From: Lysinibacillus telephonicus
GTDB lineage: Bacteria; Bacillota; Bacilli; Bacillales_A; Planococcaceae
Assembly (NCBI RefSeq): GCF_003966145.1
Contig: NZ_RXNR01000020.1
Location: 1-64,000, forward strand
Length of the DNA: 64,000 nucleotides
Direction: 5' to 3'
Positions 8,937-17,921 of this stretch are shown in pieces; positions within the stretch are counted from its first letter, which is position 1, and the number at the start of each line of letters is the position of its first letter. The position numbers and the translations under genes were made by a program. Under the pieces are notes generated by a model. It searched no databases. It was not told the origin of the DNA and saw nothing but the letters and a program-made list of their open reading frames with translations.

Positions 8937-11900
8937 TTAATCAAACATTGAAGTTAAATCTGTGTCGGTAATAAAAACTTCTCTAGGTTTACTTCCTCTT
9001 TGCTCCGAAATAAATCCGTGACTTTCAAGCATGTCAATTAAGCGTGCTGCACGATTATAACCAATATGATATTTTCTTTGAATAGAAGAAGTAGATGCAG
9101 TCCCTTGTTCGTACACAAAACGGCAAACCTCTTCAAATAATTCATCTGTTTCTTCAATCATTTCAGTCTTTTTCAATAATTCATCTTGCTCAAAGAAGTA
9201 GTCAGGTTCTCCTTGCTCACGAATGTGCTCGATAATTTCCTCGATTTCGTCATCTGTAACAAATGTTCCTTGTAAACGGATTGGTGCACTCATTCCATTA
9301 CCTAAATAAAGCATATCCCCTCTACCTAGCAGTCTCTCTGCACCCTGACTGTCTAAAATAGTGCGTGAATCAACTTGAGAAGAAACTGCAAAGGCAATTC
9401 TAGTTGGGATATTCGATTTAATTAGCCCTGTAATGACATCTACTGACGGGCGTTGGGTAGCAACGATTAAGTGAATACCACATGCTCTTGCTTTTTGAGC
9501 AATTCGACAAATCGCTTCTTCTACGTCAGCTGGAGACATCATCATTAAATCTGCAAGCTCATCAATCACGATTAAAATATAAGGTAATTTATGACCATAC
9601 TCTCCGTTTTGTTCAGCTAACTTATTAAAACGTGGCAAGTCTCGTACACCAGCATGCGCAAACAATTGATAGCGACGTTCCATTTCTTCAACTGCCCATT
9701 TTAACGCAGCTGTAGCAGCCTTCACATCTGTTATAACCGGGCTGACTAAATGAGGAATATGATTAAATGGTGCGAGCTCGACCATTTTCGGATCAATAAG
9801 CATTAGTTTCAACTCATGAGGGTCCGCTTTATATAATAAACTTACTAAAATTGAATTAATACAAACAGATTTACCCGATCCAGTAGCCCCTGCAATAAGA
9901 CCATGCGGCATTTTTCTCAAGTCAATTGTTACCGGTTTCCCTGTTAAATCAAGACCAAGCGCTGCTTCTAACGGTGATTCAGAATCTCTAAATGATTCAC
10001 TGGATGTTACCTCAGACAATCGAACAGCACGCGAAATACGATTTGGGATTTCGATTCCGATAGAACTTTTCCCAGGGATCGGTGCTTGAATTCGAATATC
10101 CTTTGCAGCCAAAGCAAGTTTCAAATCATCTGCTAAATTGCGAATTTTACTTACCTTTGTACCATGACCTACCGTAATTTCAAATTGGGTAACAGCCGGC
10201 CCTTGCATAATTGATTCAACCTGCGCTGTTACTTGGAAGTAAGACAATGCTTCAACCAAAACATCCGCCTGGGACTCCATCCACTCACGATCTTCCGTTT
10301 TTTCCTCAGGAGGCGATAAAAAATCCAGTGAAGGTTTTTTGTATATTTTAGGTGATGCTTTTTCAATATTTTCTGTTACATTTAATTCACTTATTGTGTC
10401 TTCTTTCTCTTCTATATTCTCTAAAATCATTTTCTGTTCTGTGAACGCTGCATCTGTACTTGAATGATGATCTATCATTTCTTGATTGTTTACTTCAGTT
10501 GTTTGTTCAATAACAGTTTTTGAAACTACATGAGGTGAGTGCCTAGAAATTTCTTTAATATCATCATTATGTTGCTGCATTTCTTTTTGTGCTAATTTGG
10601 CTGCATATTTTTCTTTATCGGATTTTAGCATTAATACGTTAAAAGGCAGCTTACTCCCTTTTGGTTGCTCGCTTTTCTCTAAATTTTCATCCAGCGGTTC
10701 AATTATTTTTTTTTCTTCTTCATATTTTTCCAAAGTTGTTACATCAGAAAAGTCAGACTCAGTTTCTTCAGTAATATTTTTTGATTGTTCTGTTAAATCG
10801 CCAACCGATTCAGGAGCTTCGACTACTTCTTCGGCCAATATCGGAATTTCTTCGGCGTTTTCGTAAATCACGTTGTTTAAAACAACTGGTTTTTGTTCAT
10901 CTTCTCTATCAATATCTATGAAACTATTACTTAAATATTGCTCGAAAATTTGCTTATTTACTTCCATATTTTCAGCTTGGGGATTTTGAATTTCACCTAG
11001 CTCCTCAGCGATTTCAACTGTATGAATAAATTCCTCGCCAACTTGAATCATTTCATCTATACTTGCTATTTCTTTTGTTGTTTTTTCCATTTCAATAGAA
11101 CCAACTATTTCTTCAGTTTTTTCTAGTTCAACTCGTTCTAATGTTTCTTCAGTTGCTTGAACCATCTCACTTGGTTCTGTTTTTTCTTCTGCTTCGATTT
11201 CAATTGTACTCGTAGTTTCTTCTGCAGCTTGAATTGTTTCAACCGAACTTGCCATTCCCACTGCTTCTTGAGATATTTCAACTGATCTTGCTTTTTCTTC
11301 AGTTGCTTGAATCGCTTCAACCGAACTCAGCATTTCCTCTGCTTCTTGAACTGTTTCAACTGATCTTGCTTTTTCTTCAGTTGCTTGAATCGCTTCAACC
11401 GAACTTAGCATTTCCTCTGCTTCTTGAACTGTTTCAACTGATCTTGCTTTTTCTTCAGTTGCTTGAATCGCTTCAACCGAACTTAGCATTTCCTCTGTTG
11501 TTTGAATCGCTTCAACCGAACTTGCCATTTCTTCTGCAGCTTGGGCTATTTCAAATGTACTCGCTTTTTCTGCTATTTGAATTGTTTCAACTGTACTCGT
11601 AATTTCTTCAGCTAATTGAACTGTTTCAACTGATTCTGCTATTTTCCCGCGCGAATTTATCGTTTCAATCGAATTGTTCGTACTCTCTAATGATTGAAAG
11701 CTTTCCGTTAAACTAGGTGCACTGATGTTATTTTTTAATTGAACATTTTCAGTTGATGCCTCAATATCATTCTCTTCTTCGTAGTACTTCGTAATTTGTT
11801 GTTTATCATGATTCTGCTTTTTTTCTAACAGGTCACCAATGTTACTCGGCTTTTTATAGCCATAAACAGGAGAAGGTACATCCGTTGGAATGAATCTTCG

Positions 11901-12428
11901 TTTACTTTCCTGTGGGTTATTTGCAGTTTTTACTCGAATAGGCTGCTGTTGTTTGATAACTTCTTTTATTATCCGCTCTTCACTTCTTGGCTTTTCAACT
12001 TTTCGAATTTTCGTTGCATTTTGATTTAATACATTGGAATAGCCTTTAATTCGCTGACGTTTTTCTAAAAGCTCTTTAATCCCAGAAACCTCAACATCAT
12101 ACACTTTAGATATCGCATTTGGTTGATAAAAATTTTTAGGTCTATCGATTGGATTTTCAACGATTCTATCATTTGGAAATTGCTTCTTGTTTATTTCACT
12201 AGAAGCTTGGACAGTTTTTGTTGAATCTAATTCATCATCTGCAATAAGTGGAAAACGAAAACTTGACCTTTTTGTATAATTTTGTTGTTCAACTATATGG
12301 TTTTCATTTATATAAGAATTTGAGTTTTCTTCCTCATAATTTAAATCATCGTAATAATTTTCATCATCTTCTATTTCATTATCAAATAATTTATTTAATT
12401 GTTTTTTAAACCAATTCAATATACTCAC
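8937..12428 (-). CDS. sftA: Soluble FtsK/SpoIIIE-family DNA translocase SftA (YtpT)
   Basis: 1163 aa. Hexameric dsDNA pump that clears chromosome ends from the closing septum. No membrane segment at the N-terminus (MSILNWFKKQLNKLF), which separates SftA from SpoIIIE/FtsK. Residues 1 to about 690 are low-complexity, acidic and probably disordered, with a 13-residue tandem repeat around 260-470. The motor follows: Walker A GATGSGKS at 847-854, Walker B ILIVIDELADLMM near 955, an ATQRPS motif, and a C-terminal winged-helix gamma domain (about 1095-1160) that reads polar sequences. B. subtilis SftA is about 950 aa, so the linker is about 200 residues longer. Start is GTG at 12428 with a weak ribosome site, so the exact N-terminus is uncertain. 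Confidence 0.93.
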   Translation of the reverse strand: MSILNWFKKQLNKLFDNEIEDDENYYDDLNYEEENSNSYINENHIVEQQNYTKRSSFRFPLIADDELDSTKTVQASSEINKKQFPNDRIVENPIDRPKNFYQPNAISKVYDVEVSGIKELLEKRQRIKGYSNVLNQNATKIRKVEKPRSEERIIKEVIKQQQPIRVKTANNPQESKRRFIPTDVPSPVYGYKKPSNIGDLLEKKQNHDKQQITKYYEEENDIEASTENVQLKNNISAPSLTESFQSLESTNNSIETINSRGKIAESVETVQLAEEITSTVETIQIAEKASTFEIAQAAEEMASSVEAIQTTEEMLSSVEAIQATEEKARSVETVQEAEEMLSSVEAIQATEEKARSVETVQEAEEMLSSVEAIQATEEKARSVEISQEAVGMASSVETIQAAEETTSTIEIEAEEKTEPSEMVQATEETLERVELEKTEEIVGSIEMEKTTKEIASIDEMIQVGEEFIHTVEIAEELGEIQNPQAENMEVNKQIFEQYLSNSFIDIDREDEQKPVVLNNVIYENAEEIPILAEEVVEAPESVGDLTEQSKNITEETESDFSDVTTLEKYEEEKKIIEPLDENLEKSEQPKGSKLPFNVLMLKSDKEKYAAKLAQKEMQQHNDDIKEISRHSPHVVSKTVIEQTTEVNNQEMIDHHSSTDAAFTEQKMILENIEEKEDTISELNVTENIEKASPKIYKKPSLDFLSPPEEKTEDREWMESQADVLVEALSYFQVTAQVESIMQGPAVTQFEITVGHGTKVSKIRNLADDLKLALAAKDIRIQAPIPGKSSIGIEIPNRISRAVRLSEVTSSESFRDSESPLEAALGLDLTGKPVTIDLRKMPHGLIAGATGSGKSVCINSILVSLLYKADPHELKLMLIDPKMVELAPFNHIPHLVSPVITDVKAATAALKWAVEEMERRYQLFAHAGVRDLPRFNKLAEQNGEYGHKLPYILIVIDELADLMMMSPADVEEAICRIAQKARACGIHLIVATQRPSVDVITGLIKSNIPTRIAFAVSSQVDSRTILDSQGAERLLGRGDMLYLGNGMSAPIRLQGTFVTDDEIEEIIEHIREQGEPDYFFEQDELLKKTEMIEETDELFEEVCRFVYEQGTASTSSIQRKYHIGYNRAARLIDMLESHGFISEQRGSKPREVFITDTDLTSMFD
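11160..11640 (-). repeat. Tandem repeat inside sftA (39-bp unit, 78-bp higher order)
   Basis: The translated unit is 13 residues of the form VEx(I/V)Qx(A/T)EExxxS, present at least eleven times. Within it a 78-bp block (two units) is repeated nearly identically with anchor positions at 11303, 11381 and 11459. The near-identity of the 78-bp copies indicates recent slippage or unequal recombination, while flanking units are more diverged. Confidence 0.9.
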
Positions 12429-12633
12429 TCTTTTCTATGGACATAGCTTTTATATTATAATGTAATTATATGTATATAGGTATCTTAAATTAACCTGATT
12501 TAGTCATTTCATCTATTAATTTTACAGCTTTATACTTTAAAATTTAACGATTTTTATAAGATATTTTATATCAAAATCATATCATAAATAGATTGCAATT
12601 TTATAACAATGGTGAGACATTTAGTTAAAATTA

Positions 12634-12661
12634 AAACCACCAGTAATATCACTGGTGGTTT
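12634..12661. terminator. Bidirectional terminator
   Basis: 11-bp perfect stem (12634-12644 with 12651-12661) with flanking A and T runs, 27 nt past the stop of the minus-strand gene at 12688. Confidence 0.8.
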
Positions 12662-12687
12662 TTTAACAGAATTTGTCGCTAAACCTA

Positions 12688-13194
12688 CTATTTCTTAAAT
12701 AAAACAGCTTCATCAAGAGTGTGTTTCTCACTTATTACTTTTTCATTTTCCTTCCAGGTTACTTTCATTGTTCCTTTACTAAGCATATCTTTTAGTTGTT
12801 GTTCATTTGTTTCACCTGTATAGATAATAATTTCATGGTAATGTTCAATTGTGTTATCGTCCGGATGAGGATATTCCCAAATCTCCCCGGTCCAATAAAT
12901 ATCATCACCAAGTAATTCTTTATATGTTTTTGAAAATTCTATTTCTACATTTTGTACATTTTTTGGGTAAGTGACTTTTACAAGTGATTTTAGTAGTTTG
13001 AAATTATCTTTCTCCGGGTTTTTAACATATTCCAAACTACCAATGCTGTCATAAGTTTTATCATCTACTGGTGAAATTTGTGTTTCAATTATTACATTAG
13101 GATGTGCTTTAGTATTTGATTGATTTAAATACATCGTTAAAAAAACGACTCCGATAACAGCTATTAGTACTGTTACAATCCATTTGCGTCTCAT
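12688..13194 (-). CDS. Hypothetical membrane-anchored exported protein
   Basis: 168 aa, not recognised. Basic N-terminus then one hydrophobic segment (about residues 5-23, WIVTVLIAVIGVVFLTMYL), giving a signal anchor with the remaining about 145 residues outside. The exported part is soluble, mixed alpha/beta in composition, with no cysteines and no known motif. I prefer ATG at 13194 because GGAAGG lies 9 nt upstream; the GTG at 13203 would have no spacing. Flanked by terminators on both sides, so monocistronic. Confidence 0.7.
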   Translation of the reverse strand: MRRKWIVTVLIAVIGVVFLTMYLNQSNTKAHPNVIIETQISPVDDKTYDSIGSLEYVKNPEKDNFKLLKSLVKVTYPKNVQNVEIEFSKTYKELLGDDIYWTGEIWEYPHPDDNTIEHYHEIIIYTGETNEQQLKDMLSKGTMKVTWKENEKVISEKHTLDEAVLFKK

Positions 13195-13355
13195 TTCAAT
13201 CACCCTTCCAACAGGATATTTATTCAGAAAATAATTAATTTTAGCAATTGAGCATCTTTTTACAGTTTATCATACTTCTAATAATTTGAATTGTTGATTT
13301 TCCTTTAAATTTACAATTTTACATGTATTTGTTAATCGTTGTTTCTATATAAAGA

Positions 13356-13387
13356 AAAGAGACTCCAACTATTGTTAGAATCTCTTT
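13356..13387 (-). terminator. Terminator of ytpQ-ytpR
   Basis: 14-bp stem with two G:U pairs (13356-13369 with 13374-13387), followed on the minus strand by CTTTTC. It sits 12 nt past the ytpR stop. Confidence 0.75.
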
Positions 13388-13399
13388 GGCTTGTCGATA

Positions 13400-14017
13400 T
13401 TATAATGTTGAAGGAATTTCAAATGGTACTCCAACTTCAGTATCATTATCCAATACTAAAATACCTTTTGCAGAAGGCGCATTTGGAATTGCCAATTCAC
13501 GTGCTGAACAAAGCATTCCTTCTGAAGCAACACCTCGTAATTCAGAATGCTTGATAACTAACCCAGAAGGCATAACTGCTCCTATTTTTGCCACTACTAC
13601 CTTTTGCCCAGCTTCAACATTCGGTGCACCACATACAATTTGTAATACTTCTTCGCCTACATTTACTTTACAAATACTTAATTTATCAGCATTTGGATGT
13701 TTTTCTTTTTCCTCTACATAACCTACTACGAATTTCGGTGAAAAGTCGATATCTAATGAAACTTTTACTCCATTTTCATCCATAGCTTTTTCAATTTTTT
13801 GTACTAGCTCAGGTGTTACTTCCACATTTCCTTCCACATCTAAATCTATATATTTACTTGCATTGAATAAATTAAATGCTTTTATTTCCCCTGTTGCCTT
13901 CTCTTTTAAAATTGCAAAATCACCAATTTTCTCAACTTCCGTATTGACGATTCTTTCAGATGCTAATTGTACTAATAGTACATCTCCAACATATTTCTTA
14001 TTGTACGATATTAACAT
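13400..14017 (-). CDS. ytpR: YtpR, tRNA-binding-domain protein
   Basis: 205 aa. Residues about 1-90 form the DUF4479 domain; about 95-200 form an EMAP-II/CsaA-type OB-fold tRNA-binding domain (KHPNADKLSICKVNVG, IVCGAPNVEAGQKVVVA, SEGMLCSARELA). The same fold is the N-terminal part of PheT, so it is often misannotated as phenylalanyl-tRNA synthetase beta. The start codon overlaps the ytpQ stop by one base (TAATG), so the two are translationally coupled. Binding of tRNA is expected from the fold; the cellular role is not known. Confidence 0.9.
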   Translation of the reverse strand: MLISYNKKYVGDVLLVQLASERIVNTEVEKIGDFAILKEKATGEIKAFNLFNASKYIDLDVEGNVEVTPELVQKIEKAMDENGVKVSLDIDFSPKFVVGYVEEKEKHPNADKLSICKVNVGEEVLQIVCGAPNVEAGQKVVVAKIGAVMPSGLVIKHSELRGVASEGMLCSARELAIPNAPSAKGILVLDNDTEVGVPFEIPSTL

Positions 14018-14829
14018 TACTCTTCTTGCTCCTTTTTTACTTTATTCTTCGCTAGTATAAATATCGGTTCTAATTCACCATTTTCATATACAAATGATAA
14101 TGATGTAATTGGAACGGCACCAACTGTAAAGAAATGCATTGTCATTTGTGCTAATACATCATAACCTACTTCGTTCCGAATATCACCAATAATTAACACA
14201 TCTTGATGTGGAACTGAAACGGTCATATCACCTTCGATTTTTGATTTCATTTCCTTTAAAAACGATTCGTTCAAAATACGACTTGCATCATAACCATCAT
14301 TTTCATTTAGAAAATAAAAAATATTTCCAGCAACTTCATCCTTTTTGGTTTTTGTCGATAATTTCCGAACTGAAAAACGTGCGGCTTCCCGAATTTGATT
14401 TGCTGAAACATTTAATTTTCCCAATATGGACTCATCAATTAATCGATAGGTTGTCCCTAAGTCAAGTGCATAATAAATCCGTGTTTCAGCAGTATGATCT
14501 GTCATAACAAATGGATGACCTTCGTTTGATTTTAATGGAAAAGAGGCAGAACGGATGACTGGATACACTAAAGATAAATCATGGAATCCTTCTGACTGTT
14601 CTTTTTTCATTGCATTAAATGTTTGCTCAATTGTGTAGACAACTTCATCAATCGCCTTCTCTTTTTTTGTATGATATTTCGCTAAAATATCTGGGAGTAA
14701 TATATCCATTCCTCGATTTAATGATTTATGATTAAGTCTTAAACTATCTTTTTCTTTATCAAAAATAAATTCAAATTGTTCGGTTCCTAATCGCAATTTT
14801 AATTGCTCTACCAATTCCTTCGATTTCAT
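14017..14829 (-). CDS. ytpQ: YtpQ, DUF1444 family protein
   Basis: 270 aa soluble protein of the DUF1444/YtpQ family, conserved in Bacilli beside ytpR. No signal peptide and no catalytic motif I can name. AGGATG ribosome site before ATG 14829. Immediately upstream, B. subtilis has the thioredoxin-like ytpP; it is absent here and its place is taken by a short GC-richer spacer containing a possible 22-codon frame. Confidence 0.9.
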   Translation of the reverse strand: MKSKELVEQLKLRLGTEQFEFIFDKEKDSLRLNHKSLNRGMDILLPDILAKYHTKKEKAIDEVVYTIEQTFNAMKKEQSEGFHDLSLVYPVIRSASFPLKSNEGHPFVMTDHTAETRIYYALDLGTTYRLIDESILGKLNVSANQIREAARFSVRKLSTKTKKDEVAGNIFYFLNENDGYDASRILNESFLKEMKSKIEGDMTVSVPHQDVLIIGDIRNEVGYDVLAQMTMHFFTVGAVPITSLSFVYENGELEPIFILAKNKVKKEQEE

Positions 14830-14861
14830 TAAATCACATCCTTTTCATTTGAGAAGCTTTT

Positions 14862-14930
14862 TTAACGTGGCTCTGTAACTTGTGTAGGAGCGGGAAAGTC
14901 TCGCCTTGTGACACCTTCCATAACCAACAT
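14862..14930 (-). CDS. Possible 22-aa leader peptide upstream of ytpQ
   Basis: ATG at 14930 preceded at good spacing by GAGGGGTGA, a strong ribosome site. It reads 22 codons (MLVMEGVTRRDFPAPTQVTE...) and stops 33 nt before ytpQ. The stretch is visibly GC-richer than its flanks. It could be a genuine small protein, a translated leader, or a chance frame. Confidence 0.35.
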   Translation of the reverse strand: MLVMEGVTRRDFPAPTQVTEPR

Positions 14931-15015
14931 CGTGTTCACCCCTCACATTCACCCAACCGATACTAATTAAAATTCTTCTAAGTATTTTCTTTAATATTTC
15001 CTAAACAGCAATAAA

Positions 15016-15036
15016 CGGCTCACATAAAGTGAACCG
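15016..15036 (-). terminator. Weak hairpin after the lipoprotein gene
   Basis: 8-bp stem (15016-15023 with 15029-15036, one G:U) about 50 nt past the lipoprotein stop. The T-run on the minus strand is short. Confidence 0.45.
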
Positions 15037-15087
15037 TACTTTAAAAGCATTTAATTATATTGTAACAAAAGTTTTAATTTCTATCGA

Positions 15088-15624
15088 TTAGTTTGTCTGG
15101 TCAGCTTCTTCAACTAATTTAACAGAACGAACAATTGTCATCATATCAACAAGTTTTCCATCTATATTTTTATCTTCAGAAATGGTTGAAATTTTCACGC
15201 CACCACAGCTTGCGATTAATTCAAAGCGTTCTTCATCATACTCAACTACTGCTGTAAAACCAAATGCCCCATCAAACTCAACAGTTTCTTCTTTAACGAT
15301 TTTTTTTGATTTATCATTCTTTAATAATTCATAATGCAAGTTGCTATCTTCTTTTTCATTGCTATTAACAAATAAAATGAAGCTGTCCTTTCCTTTTGTA
15401 ACTATTAAATTATTAACATCATCACTTTTCTCCACGTTATAGCCAGAAGGCAGATATAATTCAATATCTCCAATTGTTTTATTAGGTTCTTGAGCATTTT
15501 CTTCGAATACAGTTTGTGCATTTGCTACTCCTGTATTAATCTGCTCTTCAACAGTTTTGCCACACCCTGCTAGTGCTAATATTAAAACTAAAACAGCAGG
15601 TCCGAAAAACCACTTGCGTTTCAT
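15088..15624 (-). CDS. Lipoprotein of unknown function
   Basis: 178 aa. Lipoprotein signal: basic start MKRKW, hydrophobic core, lipobox LALAGC with the cysteine near residue 21. The mature part is acidic and soluble, with no motif I recognise. ATG 15624 is preferred over the GTG at 15639 because GTGAGG then lies 9 nt upstream. It stands alone between the ytpQR pair and the DUF84 gene, in the area where B. subtilis has ytpP. Confidence 0.75.
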   Translation of the reverse strand: MKRKWFFGPAVLVLILALAGCGKTVEEQINTGVANAQTVFEENAQEPNKTIGDIELYLPSGYNVEKSDDVNNLIVTKGKDSFILFVNSNEKEDSNLHYELLKNDKSKKIVKEETVEFDGAFGFTAVVEYDEERFELIASCGGVKISTISEDKNIDGKLVDMMTIVRSVKLVEEADQTN

Positions 15625-15705
15625 ATATGTATGCCTCACTTTCTACCAATTTCTTAATAGTTATTTATTGATTAATGATGTTGCATTTAAGTTGCATTGC
15701 AATAT

Positions 15706-16221
15706 TTAATTTTTGATATATAAATATTGACCAATTAATAGTTTAACAATATGCTCAAACATTTCAGTACGGTCTACAAGACCAGCAGTAAATACACCAA
15801 CAGCTCCTAAACTAGATCTCGTATCTTTTTGTTTAGTAAACTCATCCATAACAGGTCCTAATTCTTTGCCAGCCCGTAATTCATTTGCAATTTCTTCTGG
15901 GAGCAAAAATTGTGCACCGCTGCATGAGATAATAGTACCATCTTTTAAAGCAACTGCTCCCCAGTTGCAACAATACATTAATCCATCTATTTCGCAGACT
16001 CCTCCCTCTAATCCAAAATTCAAATCAGCATTCGATGATTTTAACGTATTTATTGCTCGGTTAATTGCACCCTGCCTCGTCTCTTCATTTGAAAATGGCT
16101 GCTCTGATACATTAGAAGGTACTGAATACTGCTCAAAATGTACATCATCAAAAAATGTATTTACTATATTTTTAATAGCTGCAGTTTTTGCTCTATTTTT
16201 TGTTCCAATTGCTATTTGCAC
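15706..16221 (-). CDS. DUF84/YjjX-type inosine/xanthosine triphosphatase
   Basis: About 171 aa. N-terminal IAIGTKNRAKTAAIKN and the conserved FSNEETRQGAINRA, FGLEGGVCEI and DTRSSLGAVGVFT blocks define the YjjX/DUF84 family, related in fold to Ham1/ITPase. E. coli YjjX hydrolyses ITP/XTP and protects nucleotide pools, so the same is inferred. Start: GTG at 16221 has GGAG 9 nt upstream and gives the usual short N-terminus; ATG at 16230 or 16236 is possible but lacks a spaced ribosome site. Confidence 0.8.
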   Translation of the reverse strand: MQIAIGTKNRAKTAAIKNIVNTFFDDVHFEQYSVPSNVSEQPFSNEETRQGAINRAINTLKSSNADLNFGLEGGVCEIDGLMYCCNWGAVALKDGTIISCSGAQFLLPEEIANELRAGKELGPVMDEFTKQKDTRSSLGAVGVFTAGLVDRTEMFEHIVKLLIGQYLYIKN

Positions 16222-16284
16222 TAAATTCATCTCCATCACAACAATCCAAATCTACATGGATCTAATATTAAGACGCAAACTTCA

Positions 16285-16312
16285 ATAAAAAAGATGCCGA
16301 TTTGGGCACCTT
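16285..16312 (-). terminator. Terminator of ytoP
   Basis: 8-bp stem (16291-16298 with 16305-16312, one G:U) followed by TTTTTT on the minus strand, 17 nt past the ytoP stop. Confidence 0.8.
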
Positions 16313-16328
16313 CTTTACCTTTACTATT

Positions 16329-17405
16329 TTACGCATTGTTTAGAATAGTTTCAACCGTTGTTCGATCAAGTGATTTTACCAGCTTAATAAGCAGTTCTTT
16401 TGCAGCTGCATAATCATCAATATGAATTATAGAAGCAGCGGTATGAATATATCGAGAACAAATACCTATTACAGTACTTGGAATTCCCTCGTTTGCTATA
16501 TGCACTTTCCCTGCATCCGTTCCACCATTCGAAACAAAGTACTGGTAAGGAATATCATTAGACTCAGCAGTATCTAAAATAAATTCACGCAAGCCTCGAT
16601 GTGTTACCATTGTCGGATCGTAAATTCTTAGAAGTGTTCCTTTTCCTAATTGACCAAATTGGGTTTTATCCCCTGTAGTATCATTTGCAGCCGAAGCATC
16701 TAATGCGAAAAATAAATCTGGCTTTATCATATTAGCAGATACTTGAGCACCACGGAGACCAACTTCTTCCATTACATTCGCACCAGAATAAAGATTATTT
16801 ACAACCTTTTCATCTTTTAATTCTTTTAATAATTCTATCGCTAGTCCGCAGCCATAACGGTTATCCCAAGCTTTTGCCATAATTTTTTTCGGATTTGCCA
16901 TTGGAGTGAACGGGCATATTGGAATAATCGATTGACCAGGTCGAATACCCATTTCAAGCGCATCCTCTTTACTATCTGCACCTACATCAATCAGCATATC
17001 CTTTATTTCTGTTTGTTTATTATTTTCAGTATTTCTTAATAAATGCGGTGGTATCGATGCAATGACCCCAGGAATCTCCTTATTCTTTGTATAAACGGTT
17101 ACTCGCTGTGCTTGCAACACTTGGTTAGACCAACCACCTAATGTTTGAAAACGAATCATACCGTTTTCTGTAATATCCCTTACCATAAAAGACACTTCAT
17201 CCATATGACCAGCAACTAAAATTTTCGGAGCGCTAATATCCTTTGCTTTTCTAACGCCAAAAATTCCGCCTAAATTATCCTGTATTATTTCATCAGAATA
17301 TTTTTCAAGCTCACCTCGCATAAATTGACGAACAGCATGCTCATTGCCTGGTGCGCCAGGTAATTCCGTTAAAGTTTTAAATAACCGCAAAGTCTCCTCG
17401 TTCAT
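16329..17405 (-). CDS. ytoP: M42-family glutamyl aminopeptidase YtoP
   Basis: 358 aa metalloaminopeptidase of the M42 (tetrahedral aminopeptidase) family. Visible metal-site elements: AGHMDEV (His/Asp near residues 66-68), the DNRYGCG aspartate near 181, EEVGLRG catalytic/metal glutamates near 212-213, ALDAS aspartate near 235 and IHTAASII histidine near the end. Cytoplasmic peptide turnover. Start ATG 17405 with GGGAG about 9 nt upstream; the TTG one codon earlier is an alternative. Confidence 0.9.
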   Translation of the reverse strand: MNEETLRLFKTLTELPGAPGNEHAVRQFMRGELEKYSDEIIQDNLGGIFGVRKAKDISAPKILVAGHMDEVSFMVRDITENGMIRFQTLGGWSNQVLQAQRVTVYTKNKEIPGVIASIPPHLLRNTENNKQTEIKDMLIDVGADSKEDALEMGIRPGQSIIPICPFTPMANPKKIMAKAWDNRYGCGLAIELLKELKDEKVVNNLYSGANVMEEVGLRGAQVSANMIKPDLFFALDASAANDTTGDKTQFGQLGKGTLLRIYDPTMVTHRGLREFILDTAESNDIPYQYFVSNGGTDAGKVHIANEGIPSTVIGICSRYIHTAASIIHIDDYAAAKELLIKLVKSLDRTTVETILNNA

Positions 17406-17564
17406 CAATAAACACTCCCTATTTCATTTGTTCTTCATTTTACCATAAAGTGAAATTTCAATCATTGGGGGCATATTAAAGGAGCAACAATAAATTCATA
17501 TTGTACTGCAAGACTTCTTTAAAAATTGATGTTAAAATAAGGAATACTTAAAGGAGGATGGCAA

Positions 17565-17882
17565 ATGAAATTACGGGATTTTTTAATAGGTGTAGCTACT
17601 GGATTAGCTGCAGCAATTATCATTAAAGAAACTTCTGAAAAAATTTCTCCATTTATTTCTGCAAATCAAGTTTTAAATAATGTAAAAGCTGAATTTAAAA
17701 AAGAAAGTCCAATTGATGGATCTTGGATTTATATGAAAGCTGAAGAATTTAGGAATGGCATTATGACAATTCCAGTATATCGCGGGGGTATTTCAAGAGT
17801 TGTCAATGGTGAAATGGAGACATATGAATTCGCGGCCGATGCACGGTCAGGTGTAGTGGTAGAACTTATAAAACAAAGTTAA
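17565..17882 (+). CDS. ytzB: YtzB-like PepSY-domain small protein
   Basis: 105 aa, YtzB-like. N-terminal hydrophobic stretch (IGVATGLAAAIII, about 8-20) that can be a signal anchor, followed by a PepSY-like region (about 40-103) with the YRGGISRVVNGEMETYEFAADARSG turn. Strong AAAGGAGG ribosome site, a perfect terminator directly after, and minus-strand neighbours on both sides, so monocistronic. Same position as in B. subtilis. A peptidase-inhibitor-like role is only inferred from the domain. Confidence 0.8.
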   Translation: MKLRDFLIGVATGLAAAIIIKETSEKISPFISANQVLNNVKAEFKKESPIDGSWIYMKAEEFRNGIMTIPVYRGGISRVVNGEMETYEFAADARSGVVVELIKQS

Positions 17883-17886
17883 TATT

Positions 17887-17918
17887 AAAGCTGTTCGATA
17901 ATCAAATCGAACAGCTTT
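17887..17918. terminator. Bidirectional terminator ytzB / ytnP
   Basis: 12-bp perfect stem (17887-17898 with 17907-17918) followed by TCTTTT on the plus strand. It separates the convergent ytzB and ytnP genes. Confidence 0.85.
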
Positions 17919-17921
17919 CTT

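Noticed and set aside
11234-11602. 122-codon plus-strand frame rich in leucine/phenylalanine
   Set aside because: It is the antisense of the sftA repeat; its repetitiveness comes from the coding strand, and it has no ribosome site.
13400-14017. Phenylalanyl-tRNA synthetase beta subunit
   Set aside because: Only the OB-fold tRNA-binding domain is present with a DUF4479 part; the length (205 aa) and ytpQ linkage fit YtpR.
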